Source: DASUAS01 sp963819475
GTDB taxonomy: Bacteria; Actinomycetota; Acidimicrobiia; IMCC26256; DASPTH01
Direction of reading: 5' to 3'
Assembly (NCBI GenBank): GCA_963819475.1
Contig: CAWFWE010000002.1
Coordinates: forward strand, 1,116,001 to 1,180,000
DNA length: 64,000 nt
Each line of letters opens with the position of its first letter. The first letter of the stretch is position 1. Positions 35,069 to 44,513 of this stretch are shown here, piece by piece. Position numbers and translations under genes: made by a program. The notes beneath the pieces are model-generated. The model was given only the letters and a program-made list of their open reading frames with translations, ran no database searches and was not told the origin of the DNA.

Positions 35069-37891
35069 TCAGGCGGTGATCCCACCGCCGTCTTCGGCAC
35101 CCAGGTAGCTCGCGATCACGAGCGGATCGGCGCGCACCTCGGCCGGGGTGCCCTCGGCGATCACGACCCCGGCCTCGAGGCAGTACACGCGGTCGCTCAC
35201 CGACATGACCAAGGGCATGTCGTGCTCGATCAGCAGGATCGCGGCGCCGAGCGCGCGTTGGATCTCGCCGATGCGCGGCGCGAACGCCTCGGTCTCGCGC
35301 TGCGACAGGCCCGCCGTCGGCTCGTCGAGCAGGAGCACGCGGGCGCCGAGCGCGACCTGGCCCGCGAGCTCGACCATGCGGCGGGTCCCGGTCGACAGCG
35401 ACGCCACCGGTTGGTCAGCGGTGTCGCCGAGGCCCAGCGACGCGAGGATGTCGTCGGCCTCGGCGCGCTTGGCCCGTTCCGCGCGCGGCGACGGCGGCAG
35501 GTGCAGCATCGACGGCAGCACGCGGGACCGCGCCCGACCCTCGAGCGACACCATCACCGTCTCCCGCACGGTGAGGTCGTCGTAGAGGCGCGCGGCCTGG
35601 AAGCTACGGCCGAGGCCGTGGCGGTGCCGGCGGTAGGCGGGCAGGCGGGTGACGTCGTGCCCGAGCACCTCGACCCGGCCGTCGGCCGGCACGAATCCGC
35701 CGATCGCGTTCATGAGCGTGCTCTTCCCCGCGCCGTTGGTGCCGATGAGCCCGACGAGCTCGTGGCCGCCGACCCGCACGTCGACCCGGTCGACCGCCAC
35801 CCGGCCACCGAACCGCACCGTCATCCCCGTCGCCACCAACCAGTCGGCGGGTGGCGTCGGCGGCGCGCCGCCCCCACTGCGCGACGTTGCGTCGCTCATA
35901 CCTCCGTACGACGTACCAACGACGCAAGTTCGGGGGAGGGAACGGCGGACGAGGCGCTCCTCGGCGGCGCGGAGGAGGCCGGCGAAGCCAGCGGGAGCGA
36001 ACAACAGGATGGCGAGGATGCCCACGCCCGACACGAGGAACGGCACGATCGGCTCGTCGGGCCAGATCGCGGGCACGCCGACGACCCAGAGCGCGCCCAA
36101 CACCGGGCCCACCAGCGCGCTCAGCCCCCCGATCACCACGATGGCGACGACCCGCACCGACTCCTCCGGCGCGAAGGTGATCGCGGGGGTGTTGGTCGGC
36201 AGCAGCGTCACCAGCAGGCAACCGGCGAGCGCGGCCATCCCCCCCGACACCGCGAACGCGAGCAGCTTCATGTGCGTGGTCGAGATGGTCATGCCCGCCG
36301 CCGACGCCGGGTTGTCGCGCGTCGCGATCACGGAGCGGCCGATGCCCGTGCGTCGCAGCTGCGCCACGACCGCGACACACGCCGCGAGGAAGAAGAGGCA
36401 CAGGTAGTAGTACGAGCGGCGCGACGAGAAGTCGACGATGCCGGCGTCGGGCTTGGCCAGCGTGGGCAGCAGGCCGCTGAGGTCGACGAACGTGCCCTGC
36501 GCGACCAGCCACACGGACACGAACACCGCGAACGCCAGCGTGGTGACCGCGAGGTACAGGCCCGGGATGCGCAGCGCGGGCAGCCCGATGAGCACCGCGA
36601 CGGCGGCACCCACGAGCACACCCAGCGCGACCGCCACCCCCCAAGGCAGGTTGTGCAGCCCGAGCACGCCGTCGTCGCCCACCAGCTTCACGGTGGTGAG
36701 CCCGCCCACCGCGGCGAAGCCGAACTGTCCGAGCGACAGCTGGCCCGCCCACCCGGTGAGGATGGTGAGCGAGCAGCCCGCGATCGCGAACACGAGCACG
36801 CGTGTCCAGAGGAACGACTGCGACGCGCGCGAGAAGAAGACCGGGATCACGACCAGCACCGCGAACAGCGCCGCCACGCCCAGCCTCGCCGCGTGGCGTG
36901 ACCACCACGGCGCCGCGGCGTCCACGACGCGCGCCGGGGCCGTCGTCGCCACCTTCCAGCCGCCGTCGTCGGGCGCGGCCGCGCGGCGTGAGAACACGAG
37001 CACCACCGCCAACGTGGCGACGAAGAGCCACAGCTCGGTGACGCCGAGGTCGCTCGGGTCGACGTTCTGCTGGAGGATCACTTCGACGATCCCCACGCCG
37101 ATGCCCGCCACCAGCGTGACCGGCAGGCTGCGCATGCGGGCGATGAGGGCGACGACCAGCGCGCGCAGCAGCAGCTGGTAGCTCAGCGTCCCGCCCGCCG
37201 CAGCCGCGCCCGCGAGGCTGACCCCACGCACCGGCGCCAGCGTGATGGCGGCAACCGCGGCGAGCGCGGCCGAGATCCCCCAGACCACGGACGAGGTGCG
37301 GAACACCCGGATGCCGACCAGCCGCGCCTTCTCGGGGTTGGCCGCCGCCGCCCGCACCATGAGCCCGGTCCGGGTGCGGGTGAGGAACACCGCCAGCGCG
37401 AGCACGAGCACCGGGATCACGATGACGACGCTCGTCTCGCGACCCTGGAGCAGCAGCTCAGGGCTCACCGTCCACGTCCAGTCGAGCAGCGGGGCGAAGA
37501 ACCCACCCTCGGTGACGTCGGGCAGGAGCAACGCGACGAGCAGCAGCACCTGGGCGATGCCGATGGTGGCGACGAGCAGCACGAGGCGGGGCGCGTCGGC
37601 CAGCCGGCGGACCACGGCCCACTCGACCAGCACGCCCACGAGCGCGGCGGTGACGGTGGCGATCACGAACGCGACCCAGAACGGCGCGTGCCAGCCGCCG
37701 ATCGCGCCCCCGAGCAGCACGGCCATGAACGCGACCGCGGTGGTGCCGAAGGCCGCCACCGCGAAGTTGATCACCCCGTTGGCGCGGTACACGAGCACGA
37801 TGCCGGCCGCGAGCACCGCGTAGGCGAGCCCCTGCACGACGCCGCTCAGCAGCATCTGCTGGCTCACGTCCCAGCCGTGCGCGGTGATCAC
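35069..37891 (-). CDS. LivH-LivM-LivG fusion: branched-chain amino acid-type ABC transporter permeases and ATPase in one polypeptide
   Basis: One open frame of 940 residues from GTG 37891. Residues about 1-300 are the LivH permease (QGLAYAVLAAGIVLVYRANGVINFA) and about 310-645 the LivM permease (GWAGQLSLGQFGFAAVGG, GIGRSVIATRDNPASAAGM). Residues 684-940 are the LivG ATPase, with Walker A GTNGAGKST at about 717, signature LSTGTRRMVEL and Walker B LLLDEPTAGLS. HAAT-family importers take up branched-chain amino acids, amides or short organic acids. The linker (about 645-683) contains an in-frame GGAGGT-ATG at residue 665, which may allow separate LivG. The gene overlaps livF by 4 nt (GTGA). No substrate-binding protein is present. 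Confidence 0.87.
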   Translation of the reverse strand: MITAHGWDVSQQMLLSGVVQGLAYAVLAAGIVLVYRANGVINFAVAAFGTTAVAFMAVLLGGAIGGWHAPFWVAFVIATVTAALVGVLVEWAVVRRLADAPRLVLLVATIGIAQVLLLVALLLPDVTEGGFFAPLLDWTWTVSPELLLQGRETSVVIVIPVLVLALAVFLTRTRTGLMVRAAAANPEKARLVGIRVFRTSSVVWGISAALAAVAAITLAPVRGVSLAGAAAAGGTLSYQLLLRALVVALIARMRSLPVTLVAGIGVGIVEVILQQNVDPSDLGVTELWLFVATLAVVLVFSRRAAAPDDGGWKVATTAPARVVDAAAPWWSRHAARLGVAALFAVLVVIPVFFSRASQSFLWTRVLVFAIAGCSLTILTGWAGQLSLGQFGFAAVGGLTTVKLVGDDGVLGLHNLPWGVAVALGVLVGAAVAVLIGLPALRIPGLYLAVTTLAFAVFVSVWLVAQGTFVDLSGLLPTLAKPDAGIVDFSSRRSYYYLCLFFLAACVAVVAQLRRTGIGRSVIATRDNPASAAGMTISTTHMKLLAFAVSGGMAALAGCLLVTLLPTNTPAITFAPEESVRVVAIVVIGGLSALVGPVLGALWVVGVPAIWPDEPIVPFLVSGVGILAILLFAPAGFAGLLRAAEERLVRRSLPRTCVVGTSYGGMSDATSRSGGGAPPTPPADWLVATGMTVRFGGRVAVDRVDVRVGGHELVGLIGTNGAGKSTLMNAIGGFVPADGRVEVLGHDVTRLPAYRRHRHGLGRSFQAARLYDDLTVRETVMVSLEGRARSRVLPSMLHLPPSPRAERAKRAEADDILASLGLGDTADQPVASLSTGTRRMVELAGQVALGARVLLLDEPTAGLSQRETEAFAPRIGEIQRALGAAILLIEHDMPLVMSVSDRVYCLEAGVVIAEGTPAEVRADPLVIASYLGAEDGGGITA
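35887..35940. repeat. Dispersed hairpin element copy inside the LivM-LivG junction
   Basis: TTGCGTCG (35887-35894) pairs with CGACGCAA (35920-35927), with a smaller GTAC/GTAC palindrome between, followed by GTTCGGGGGAGGG. The right half GACGCAAGTTCGGG is identical to that of the intergenic hairpin at 53574-53625. Here the element lies in frame in the linker between permease and ATPase domains. Confidence 0.45.
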
Positions 37892-38622
37892 GACGGGCCG
37901 CCGAGAAAGATCGCACGTGCGAACTCGTCGTGCGCGGTGAGCTCGTCGACGGCGCCGTCGAAGCGCACCGTGCCCTTCTCGACGAACACCACCCGCTCGG
38001 CCAGGCGGGCGGCGACCGTCAACGACTGCTCCACCACCACCATCGCCTGGCCCGCGGCCCGCAAGCCGCCCAGCACGCCCACCAGGCGCTGCAGCACCAG
38101 CGGGGCGAGGCCGAGCGACAGCTCGTCGACCAACAGGACGCGTGGCTCGTAGAGCAGGGCGCACCCGAGCGCCACCATCTGCTGCTCCCCGCCCGAGAGC
38201 GACGCCGCGTCCTGGCGGCGGTGGGCGGCGAGGGCGGGGAACACGTCGTAGACGCGCTCGAGCCGTCGGCCGGCATCGCGTCGTAGCGCGCGGTGCGCGA
38301 CCAGGGCGGCCCGCAGGTTCTCGTCGACGGTGAGGCCGGGGAACACGTCGGCGCCGCGCACCTGTACCACACCCCGGTGGGCCCGATCCTCCGCCCCGAC
38401 GTGGATCAGGTCGTCGCCGGCGAGCCGGATCGAACCCGCCGCCGGTGTGACCAGCCCGCTGATCGCGCGCAGCAGCGTCGTCTTGCCCGCGCCGTTCGTG
38501 CCGAGCACGGCCACCACCTCACCGGACGCGACGTCGAGGTCGAGCCCGAAGAGCACCTGCACGCGTCCGTACCACACGTCGAGCCCGCGTACCTCGAGCA
38601 CGCTGCCTGCCGACTCGACCAC
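37888..38622 (-). CDS. livF: ABC transporter ATP-binding protein LivF
   Basis: 244-residue HAAT-family ATPase with Walker A GTNGAGKTTL, Q-loop region GVVQVRGADVFPGLTV, signature LSGGEQQMVALG, Walker B VLLVDELSLGLAP (DE pair kept) and His-loop region VVVEQS, where Gln replaces the switch His as usual in LivF. It provides the second ATPase for the fused LivHMG polypeptide and its stop overlaps that gene's GTG start. Start GTG 38622. Confidence 0.87.
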   Translation of the reverse strand: MVESAGSVLEVRGLDVWYGRVQVLFGLDLDVASGEVVAVLGTNGAGKTTLLRAISGLVTPAAGSIRLAGDDLIHVGAEDRAHRGVVQVRGADVFPGLTVDENLRAALVAHRALRRDAGRRLERVYDVFPALAAHRRQDAASLSGGEQQMVALGCALLYEPRVLLVDELSLGLAPLVLQRLVGVLGGLRAAGQAMVVVEQSLTVAARLAERVVFVEKGTVRFDGAVDELTAHDEFARAIFLGGPS

Positions 38623-38662
38623 GACGTTCCCCCAAACGGCGTTCGGCCCTGCGGACGGACGA

Positions 38663-39391
38663 TCAGTGCTCGGGCAACCTCACGAACTCCACCGCCTCCG
38701 GCTCCCACGGCGGCCGGTGGAGCACCGCGTCGCCGCTGCGGTCGGAGGCGAGGATGGCCACCACCGACGCCGCCATGTCCTCGGGCTCGAGCGCGGCGAC
38801 GCCCATCCGCTCGAACAACCCGTGGGGATCCTCACCCATCAGTGGCGTGGCCACCGCGCCCGGGCAGAGCGCGTTGATGCGGATTCCCCGCCGTTCCAGG
38901 TCGCCGTGGACGCTGCGCACCAGGCCGATGAGGCTCCACTTCGTGAGCGCGTACACCGGATTCGCGGGCAGAGGGATGATCCCTGCCATCGACGACGTGA
39001 CCACCACCGCGCCGTTCGCGCGCTCGAGCAGCGGGATCGCCTCGCGCAACCCGAAGAACACACCGTCGACGTTGACCCCGATGTACGCGCGGTACCGGTC
39101 GTCGGACACCTGGGTGATGTCGGGCATCGTGACGTCGTAGATGCCGGCGTTGAGGTGGAGCAGGTCGAGCCGGTCGAAGCCGCCGAGCAGCTCCCGCCAC
39201 GCATCCGGCTGCGACACGTCGAGGTGCACGTAGGTGCCGCCGGCCTCGTCGGCGGCGCGGGCGCCGAGCTCGTCGGACACGTCGACCAGGGTGACGGTGG
39301 CGCCCGCGTCGGCGAGGGCCTTCGCCGTCGCCCGGCCGATGCCCGACGCGGCGCCGGTGACGATGGCGGTCTTGCCGGAGAAGTCGGTCAC
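38663..39391 (-). CDS. Short-chain dehydrogenase/reductase
   Basis: 242-residue classical SDR: cofactor motif TGAASGIGRAT, strand-2 acid in LVDVSD (NAD preference), NAG in LHLNAGIYD, catalytic Ser in VVTSSMAG and YALTK with catalytic Tyr/Lys. The start GTG 39391 is 8 nt from a TACAGT box, suggesting leaderless expression. Substrate unknown. Divergent from the F420-type oxidoreductase gene at 39467. Confidence 0.85.
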   Translation of the reverse strand: MTDFSGKTAIVTGAASGIGRATAKALADAGATVTLVDVSDELGARAADEAGGTYVHLDVSQPDAWRELLGGFDRLDLLHLNAGIYDVTMPDITQVSDDRYRAYIGVNVDGVFFGLREAIPLLERANGAVVVTSSMAGIIPLPANPVYALTKWSLIGLVRSVHGDLERRGIRINALCPGAVATPLMGEDPHGLFERMGVAALEPEDMAASVVAILASDRSGDAVLHRPPWEPEAVEFVRLPEH

Positions 39392-39399
39392 GGCGCGGC

Positions 39400-39405
39400 A
39401 CTGTA
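39400..39405 (-). promoter_or_regulatory. Candidate -10 box TACAGT of the SDR gene
   Basis: On the minus strand TACAGT is followed after 8 nt by the GTG at 39391, without a ribosome binding site. Confidence 0.35.
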
Positions 39406-39466
39406 TCGGGCTGCCGCTCGCACCGCGGGTTGCGTCGTGCACCCGGGCGCGGTTACGAAGGGACGC

Positions 39467-40348
39467 ATGGAGCTCACCGGCATTGGCATCTGGAGCGGCG
39501 AGCTGCGCTACGGCGACGGGGCCGAGGTCCGCGACGCGGCGGCGGAGCTCGAGGCGCTCGGCTACACCGCGCTGTGGATCCCCGACGTCGGTGGTGACGT
39601 GTTCGGCGCCTTGCGCACGCTCCTCGAACCCACGTCCACGATCGTCGCCGCCACCGGCATCCTCAACCTCTGGATGCACGCCGCCGCCGAGGTCGGTGCG
39701 GGGTTCGCCGCACTCGAGGCCGACCACCCCGGGCGCACCCTGCTCGGCATCGGCGTCAGCCACTCGCTGCTCATCGAGCAGACGCACCCGGGCCAGTACG
39801 AGAAGCCGTTGCAGGTCACCCGCCGGTACCTCGACGAGCTCGACGCGGTCTCCCCCACCGTTCCCGCCGACCGGCGCGTGCTCGCGGCGCTGGGGCCGAA
39901 GATGCTCGAGCTGGCGCGCGACCGCGCCGGCGGCGCACACCCGTACCTGGTGACCCCCGAGCACACCAAGGTCGCGCGCGAGGTGCTGGGCGAAGGCCCG
40001 CGGCTGCTGCCGGAGCAGCACGTGGTGCTCGAGACCGACGCCGCCCGCGCCCGCGCCATCGCCCGCGAGGGCCTTACCGTCTACCTGCAGCTGCCGAACT
40101 ACGTGAACAACTGGCGGCGGCTCGGTTTCGGTGACGACGACTTCGCCGACGGGGGCAGCGACCGCCTGATCGACCACGTGGTCGTGTGGGGCGACGAGGC
40201 CACCATCGCCGCCCGGGTGCAGGAGCACTTCGACGCCGGCGCCGACCACGTGTGCGTGCAGGCCTACACCGGAGCCGAGCAGCCGGGCTTCCCCAGGGCA
40301 GAATGGCGGGCACTCGCACCAGCCCTGGTGGGTCTCACACGAAGGTGA
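39467..40348 (+). CDS. F420-dependent LLM-class oxidoreductase (TIGR03620-like)
   Basis: 293 residues with a luciferase-like TIM barrel. MELTGIGIWSGELRYGDGAEVRDAAAELEALGYTALWIPDVGGDVFGAL and the later block HPGRTLLGIGVSHSLLIE are typical of the F420-dependent TIGR03620 subgroup of actinobacteria. Reaction unknown; members transfer hydride from reduced F420 to varied organic substrates. Its stop overlaps the following small gene (GTGA), so both are co-translated. Confidence 0.82.
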   Translation: MELTGIGIWSGELRYGDGAEVRDAAAELEALGYTALWIPDVGGDVFGALRTLLEPTSTIVAATGILNLWMHAAAEVGAGFAALEADHPGRTLLGIGVSHSLLIEQTHPGQYEKPLQVTRRYLDELDAVSPTVPADRRVLAALGPKMLELARDRAGGAHPYLVTPEHTKVAREVLGEGPRLLPEQHVVLETDAARARAIAREGLTVYLQLPNYVNNWRRLGFGDDDFADGGSDRLIDHVVVWGDEATIAARVQEHFDAGADHVCVQAYTGAEQPGFPRAEWRALAPALVGLTRR

Positions 40349-40695
40349 CCATGGACATCGAAGAGTTCTACGACGCGGATCCCCGCCGGCGCGAGTCGGA
40401 GGAGATCGAGTTCGGGCGCGAGTGGTCGGACGCCACCGGCGGCCGCACCGAGCTCTCGTGGGTCGCCGACACCGGCGAGCTCTACGCCATGGCCGAGCCT
40501 TCCGAGCCCGTCTTCATGGACCCGATCGGCGACACCCGGGTCCCCGAGCTGCCCACCGAGCTCGTGACGGTCGAGGTGCTCGGCACCATCCCCGACCGCG
40601 CCCACGTCGACGCGCTGCTGGCGGGTTGGGAAGGCCAGATGAGCAAGCCCAACAGCCTCCAGTGGGTGCGCGACCGGCTCAGCGCGGCGAGCTGA
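40345..40695 (+). CDS. Conserved hypothetical acidic protein
   Basis: 116 residues (GTG 40345) or 114 (ATG 40351), acidic, no membrane segment. The sequence has MDIEEFYDADPRRRESEEIEFGREW, then SWVADTGELYAMAEP and a C-terminal helical part. No family recognised. Coupling by GTGA overlap to the F420-type oxidoreductase suggests linked function. Its last 17 nt overlap the convergent hydrolase gene. Confidence 0.65.
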   Translation: MTMDIEEFYDADPRRRESEEIEFGREWSDATGGRTELSWVADTGELYAMAEPSEPVFMDPIGDTRVPELPTELVTVEVLGTIPDRAHVDALLAGWEGQMSKPNSLQWVRDRLSAAS

Positions 40696-42007
40696 CCGCG
40701 GCAGCGAAGGCGAGCCGGGCGTCGGCGACCGCCCGCTCCCCCTCCGACGCCAATGCGAAGCCGTCGGCCACGAGCGCGTCGTACGCCTGCGCGTAGCGCG
40801 TCGCGTACTCGTCGGGTGTGCCGTACCGCGCGCTCAGCTCGTCCGCGGCGAAGGGCTGCCAACCACCGAAGTTCCCGCACACGTCGTCGATCGAGCTCGT
40901 GCCGCACGGCGACAGCGCGACCGGCTCCGGCCGGCCCAGTGGGAGCTCGGCGTCGGGGAAGTGGACTCCGCCCACCGGCATCCCGTCGGCGTCGACCACG
41001 GGCACCCGCAGCTCCACACCCGGGAGCCCGTTGAAGTGCGCACTCGCCGGTGGCGCGGGCCCCAGCGTGAAGAACACCGAGGGCGGCAGCTCGGGCACCT
41101 CGTCGGGCAGGGTGGTCGCCTCGACCGCGCGGAACAACCCGAGCAGCGTGGTCCGGACCGAGGGCCCGGCGCCGATCGGGTTCATCGGCACCTCCCGGCC
41201 CCCGTTGCAGCCGAGCAGCCCGAACACCGCGTCGGCGGACACGATCGAGCCCGGCGCGTGGGGGCTCGGGAAGTCGTAGTGCCGGCAGCGCGCCGGGAGC
41301 GGGGCATCGGCCGACCGGCTGGCGCGCAGGCGGTAGTAGTCGGTGTAGCTGGAGATCTCCACCAGGAACGGGTCGCTCCCCGGCCGGGTGAGCAGGCCAG
41401 CCGCCGGCACCGGGACGCCGACGGGCCGGGCGTAGGGCGCCTGCGGTGCGCCGTCGTCACCCCACCGGTTCACCGCGAGCCAGTTGCCGCCCGACAGGTA
41501 GGCGAACGCGCCGTCGTACACGCCGGTGCCCGAGCCCGGATCCTCGTTGAAGCCCTCGCCGACGAACGTGTTCACGCACCAGGCCGACTGGCTCGCGCCC
41601 GCGAGCACCAGCACCGGGAAGCGCTCCCGTAGCCAGCGCCCGAAGTCGCGCAGGATGACGAGCCCGACGCCTTGGGCGTGCTCGGGCACCCCGGCGGCGT
41701 GACCGGTCTGCCACTGGACCCGCGCGTACGCGAGCCGGCCGGCCGCGAGCTCGGGGCCGATCATGCCGTGGGTCGAGCGTCCACCGCGGTTCTCGACGTC
41801 GACCAGCACCGCGACGGGTCCGGCGTCGCCCGCGGGCCCGATCACCTCGAAGTCGGCCGTCCACGGCTGCTCGCGGTCGAGCCCGACGACCCCGTCGCCC
41901 GCGCGGGCCATGCCCGCGGCGACGCCCCACGTGCGCTCCCAGCCGCGGGGGTCGACGGCCTCCCGACCGGCGATCGTGATCCCGACCACCCTGCCTCCAG
42001 GCGTCAT
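40679..42007 (-). CDS. Alpha/beta-hydrolase domain protein (PF20091-like)
   Basis: 442 residues, no signal peptide seen. The nucleophile region LVLAGASQSAWCVNTFVGEGF fits the alpha/beta-hydrolase elbow of this family. The C-terminal end VVDADGMPVGGVHFPDAELPLG.. YGTPDEYATRYAQAYDALVADGF is the usual closing region. Members are uncharacterised esterase-like enzymes frequent in hydrocarbon- or steroid-degrading actinobacteria. It is divergent from the molybdenum hydroxylase operon. Confidence 0.75.
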   Translation of the reverse strand: MTPGGRVVGITIAGREAVDPRGWERTWGVAAGMARAGDGVVGLDREQPWTADFEVIGPAGDAGPVAVLVDVENRGGRSTHGMIGPELAAGRLAYARVQWQTGHAAGVPEHAQGVGLVILRDFGRWLRERFPVLVLAGASQSAWCVNTFVGEGFNEDPGSGTGVYDGAFAYLSGGNWLAVNRWGDDGAPQAPYARPVGVPVPAAGLLTRPGSDPFLVEISSYTDYYRLRASRSADAPLPARCRHYDFPSPHAPGSIVSADAVFGLLGCNGGREVPMNPIGAGPSVRTTLLGLFRAVEATTLPDEVPELPPSVFFTLGPAPPASAHFNGLPGVELRVPVVDADGMPVGGVHFPDAELPLGRPEPVALSPCGTSSIDDVCGNFGGWQPFAADELSARYGTPDEYATRYAQAYDALVADGFALASEGERAVADARLAFAAAVSSPR

Positions 42008-42086
42008 GCTCGGCCCCGGCGACCCCGATCGAGGCGGCCGGGGCGCGATGTTAGGGTTCGCCGTTCACAGCCAGGAGCGGAGGAAG

Positions 42087-42140
42087 ATGAGCGAAGTGAC
42101 GGCGAGCCGTCGAGGCCGCGCCGAGGGCGGGGAAGCATGA
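42087..42140 (+). other. Upstream mini-ORF (17 codons) overlapping the molybdenum hydroxylase start
   Basis: ATG 42087 follows a strong GGAGCGGAGGAAG ribosome binding site and encodes MSEVTASRRGRAEGGEA, with the stop TGA (42138-42140) overlapping the hydroxylase ATG (42137). The start sequence ATGAGCGA is repeated at both starts, 50 bp apart. Translational coupling is the likely role. Confidence 0.5.
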
Positions 42141-44472
42141 GCGACACCATCGCGCACGCGTCGGCGGGTCGGTACGTCGGCCAGGCGGTGCTCCGCAAGG
42201 AGGACCCTCGCCTCCTCACCGGACGGGGCCGCTACACCGATGACGTCACGCTCCCGAACATGCTGCACGCCCACTTCGTGCGCAGCGACGTCGCCCGGGC
42301 GAAGTTCCGGGTCGACGTGTCGGCCGCCCGTGACGCCGATGGTGTGGTCGCGGTGTTCACCGGCGAGGACCTCAACGACAAGGTCGTCGGCACGATGTAC
42401 CCGTCGATGTTCGTCGGCGCCGAGGACTTCATGTCGCCGATGTATCCGCTCGCCGTCGGCGACGTGCGCTTCGTGGGCGACCCCATCGCGCTGATCATCG
42501 CGGAAAGCCGCTACCTGGCGGAGGACGCGGCCGAGCTGATCGAGATCGACTACGACGACATCGCCGATCCGATCCTCGACTACGACACCGCCCTGGCCGG
42601 CGACGGGAACGACGTCCACCCGGACCGCCCCGGCAACGTGGTGATGCAGATGTCGGTGCCGATGCCCGACGAAGCCCGCGCCGCGGTCGAGTCCGCGCCG
42701 CACGTGGTCTCGCAGAGCTTCGTGCAGCACCGCTACTCGATGATCCCGATGGAGTGTCGCGGCGTCGTGGCGCGCTGGGAACCGTTCGACCAGCGGCTCG
42801 ACGTGTGGCTGTCGAGCCAGAACCCCCATGAAGCGCGGCTCGTGTTCTCGCGTTCCACCGGCGTACCCGAGAACCAGATCCGCGTGCAGATCGGCGACGT
42901 CGGCGGCGGCTTCGGGCTGAAGTCGTTCGTCGGGCGCGAGGAGATCGTGATCGTGCTCGCCGCCTACGTGCTCGGTGCAACGGTCAAGTGGAGCGAGGAC
43001 CGGCGCGAGAACCTCATCGCGTCGGCGCACGCGCGCCAGGAGAAGTGCGACGTCACCCTCGCGGTCGACGACGACGGCGTGCTGGTCGGCGCCGAGCTCA
43101 AGCACTTCGACGATGCCGGCGCGTACCCGATGCCGGGGGGCTCCGCCGGCCCGTTGGTCGGCATGCTCATCACCGGTCCCTACCGCGTCCCCCACCTCGC
43201 GTGGGAGAGCACCGCCATCTACACCAACACGTGCGGATCGGCCTCGTACCGCGGCCCATGGATGATGGAGACGACCCGCGCGAGCAGATGATCGAGTACA
43301 CCGCGCGCCAGCTCGGGCTCGACCCGCTCGAGTTCCGGCGCCGCAACGTCCTCCATCGGTCCGACCTCCCCTACCAGTCGGCCGGCGGCATGGCGATCGA
43401 GAACGTCACGCCCGAGGAGACGCTCGAGCAGGCGGCGGCGGAGATCGGGTACGACGCCTTCCGCGCCGAGCAGGCGCGCGCGACCGCCGACGGTCGGTAC
43501 CTGGGGATCGGTTTCGCGGTCTACGTGGAGCCACAGCCCGGCGTCGCCGCCTACGCCAACGAACCCGCGCACGTGCGCATGCACCCCGACGGGCGCGTCG
43601 ACGTGTTCATCGGGTCCGGCTCGCACGGCCAGGGCCTGGAGACGACCACCGCGCAGCTGGTGGCCGAGAACCTCGGCATCGACTTCGACGACGTCACCGT
43701 GCGCCAGGGCGACACCGACAGCACGCCGTTCGGCCCCGGCACCGGCGGGAGCCGCAGCGGGCCGATGATCGGCCAGGCCGTCACCGAGGCCTCGCTCAAG
43801 CTGCGCGACAAGGTCGTGGCCATCGCCGCGCATCTCCTCGAGGCCGCGCCCGAGGACCTCGAGATCGCCGACGGCGTCGTGTCGGTGCAGGGCACGCCGA
43901 CCAAGTCGGTGCCGGTGCAGCAGGTGGCGAACACCGCGTACCAGCAGTCGGCCACGCTCCCGCCCGAGCTCGACTCGCTGCTCGACGTCGTGCACCGCTC
44001 CATGGCACCGGCGACGATGTGGTCGAACGCGACCCACGCCGCGATCGTCGAGCTCGATCCCGCCACCGGCAAGGTCGACCTGCTCCGGTTCGTGGTGTCG
44101 GAGGACTGCGGGCGGATGATCAACCCGAACATCGTCGAGGGCCAGGTGCACGGCGGCGTCGCCCAGGGCATCGGCGGGGTGCTCTACGAGCACAATGTCT
44201 ACGACGACGACGGCAACCCGCTGGCGTCGACCTTCATGGACTACCTGGTGCCCACCGCCCACGAGATCCCGGAGATCGAGACCTTCCACATCGAGTCCCC
44301 GGCGTCGACCGTCGGCGGCTACAAGGGAGTGGGCGAAGGCGGCGCGATCGGTGCCCCGGCTGCGGTGTTCAACGCCGTCGCCGACGCGCTCGCGCAGCAC
44401 GGCATCACCGTGACCGAGCAGCCTCTCGGCCCCGACGCGGTGCTCGCGAAGCTGCGCGAAGCGACCAACTGA
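42137..44472 (+). CDS. Xanthine dehydrogenase/CO dehydrogenase-type molybdopterin subunit, with a 1-nt frameshift near 43278
   Basis: The repaired protein has about 778 residues, the normal large-subunit size. N-terminal motif GRYVGQAVLRKEDPRLLTGRGRYTDD, then GDVGGGFGLKSF (cofactor loop), GSGSHGQGLETTTAQ and VGEGGAIGAPAAV with the catalytic Glu. The first frame reads SYRGPWMMETTRAS then stops at 43291; the second carries on as REQMIEYTARQLG. A G missing near 43277 would give METTAREQMIEY, the family consensus. The Mo enzyme hydroxylates an N-heterocycle, aldehyde or related substrate with water. FAD and 2Fe-2S subunit genes are not adjacent, which is unusual. Confidence 0.82.
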
Positions 44473-44513
44473 CCGTGCGCGGGTACACGTCGGTCCCGAT
44501 GCGGGTGGGTTGA

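Noticed and set aside
38330..40348. Long N-terminal extension of the F420-type oxidoreductase
   Set aside because: The first 379 codons read antisense to livF and the SDR gene; the family start is ATG 39467.
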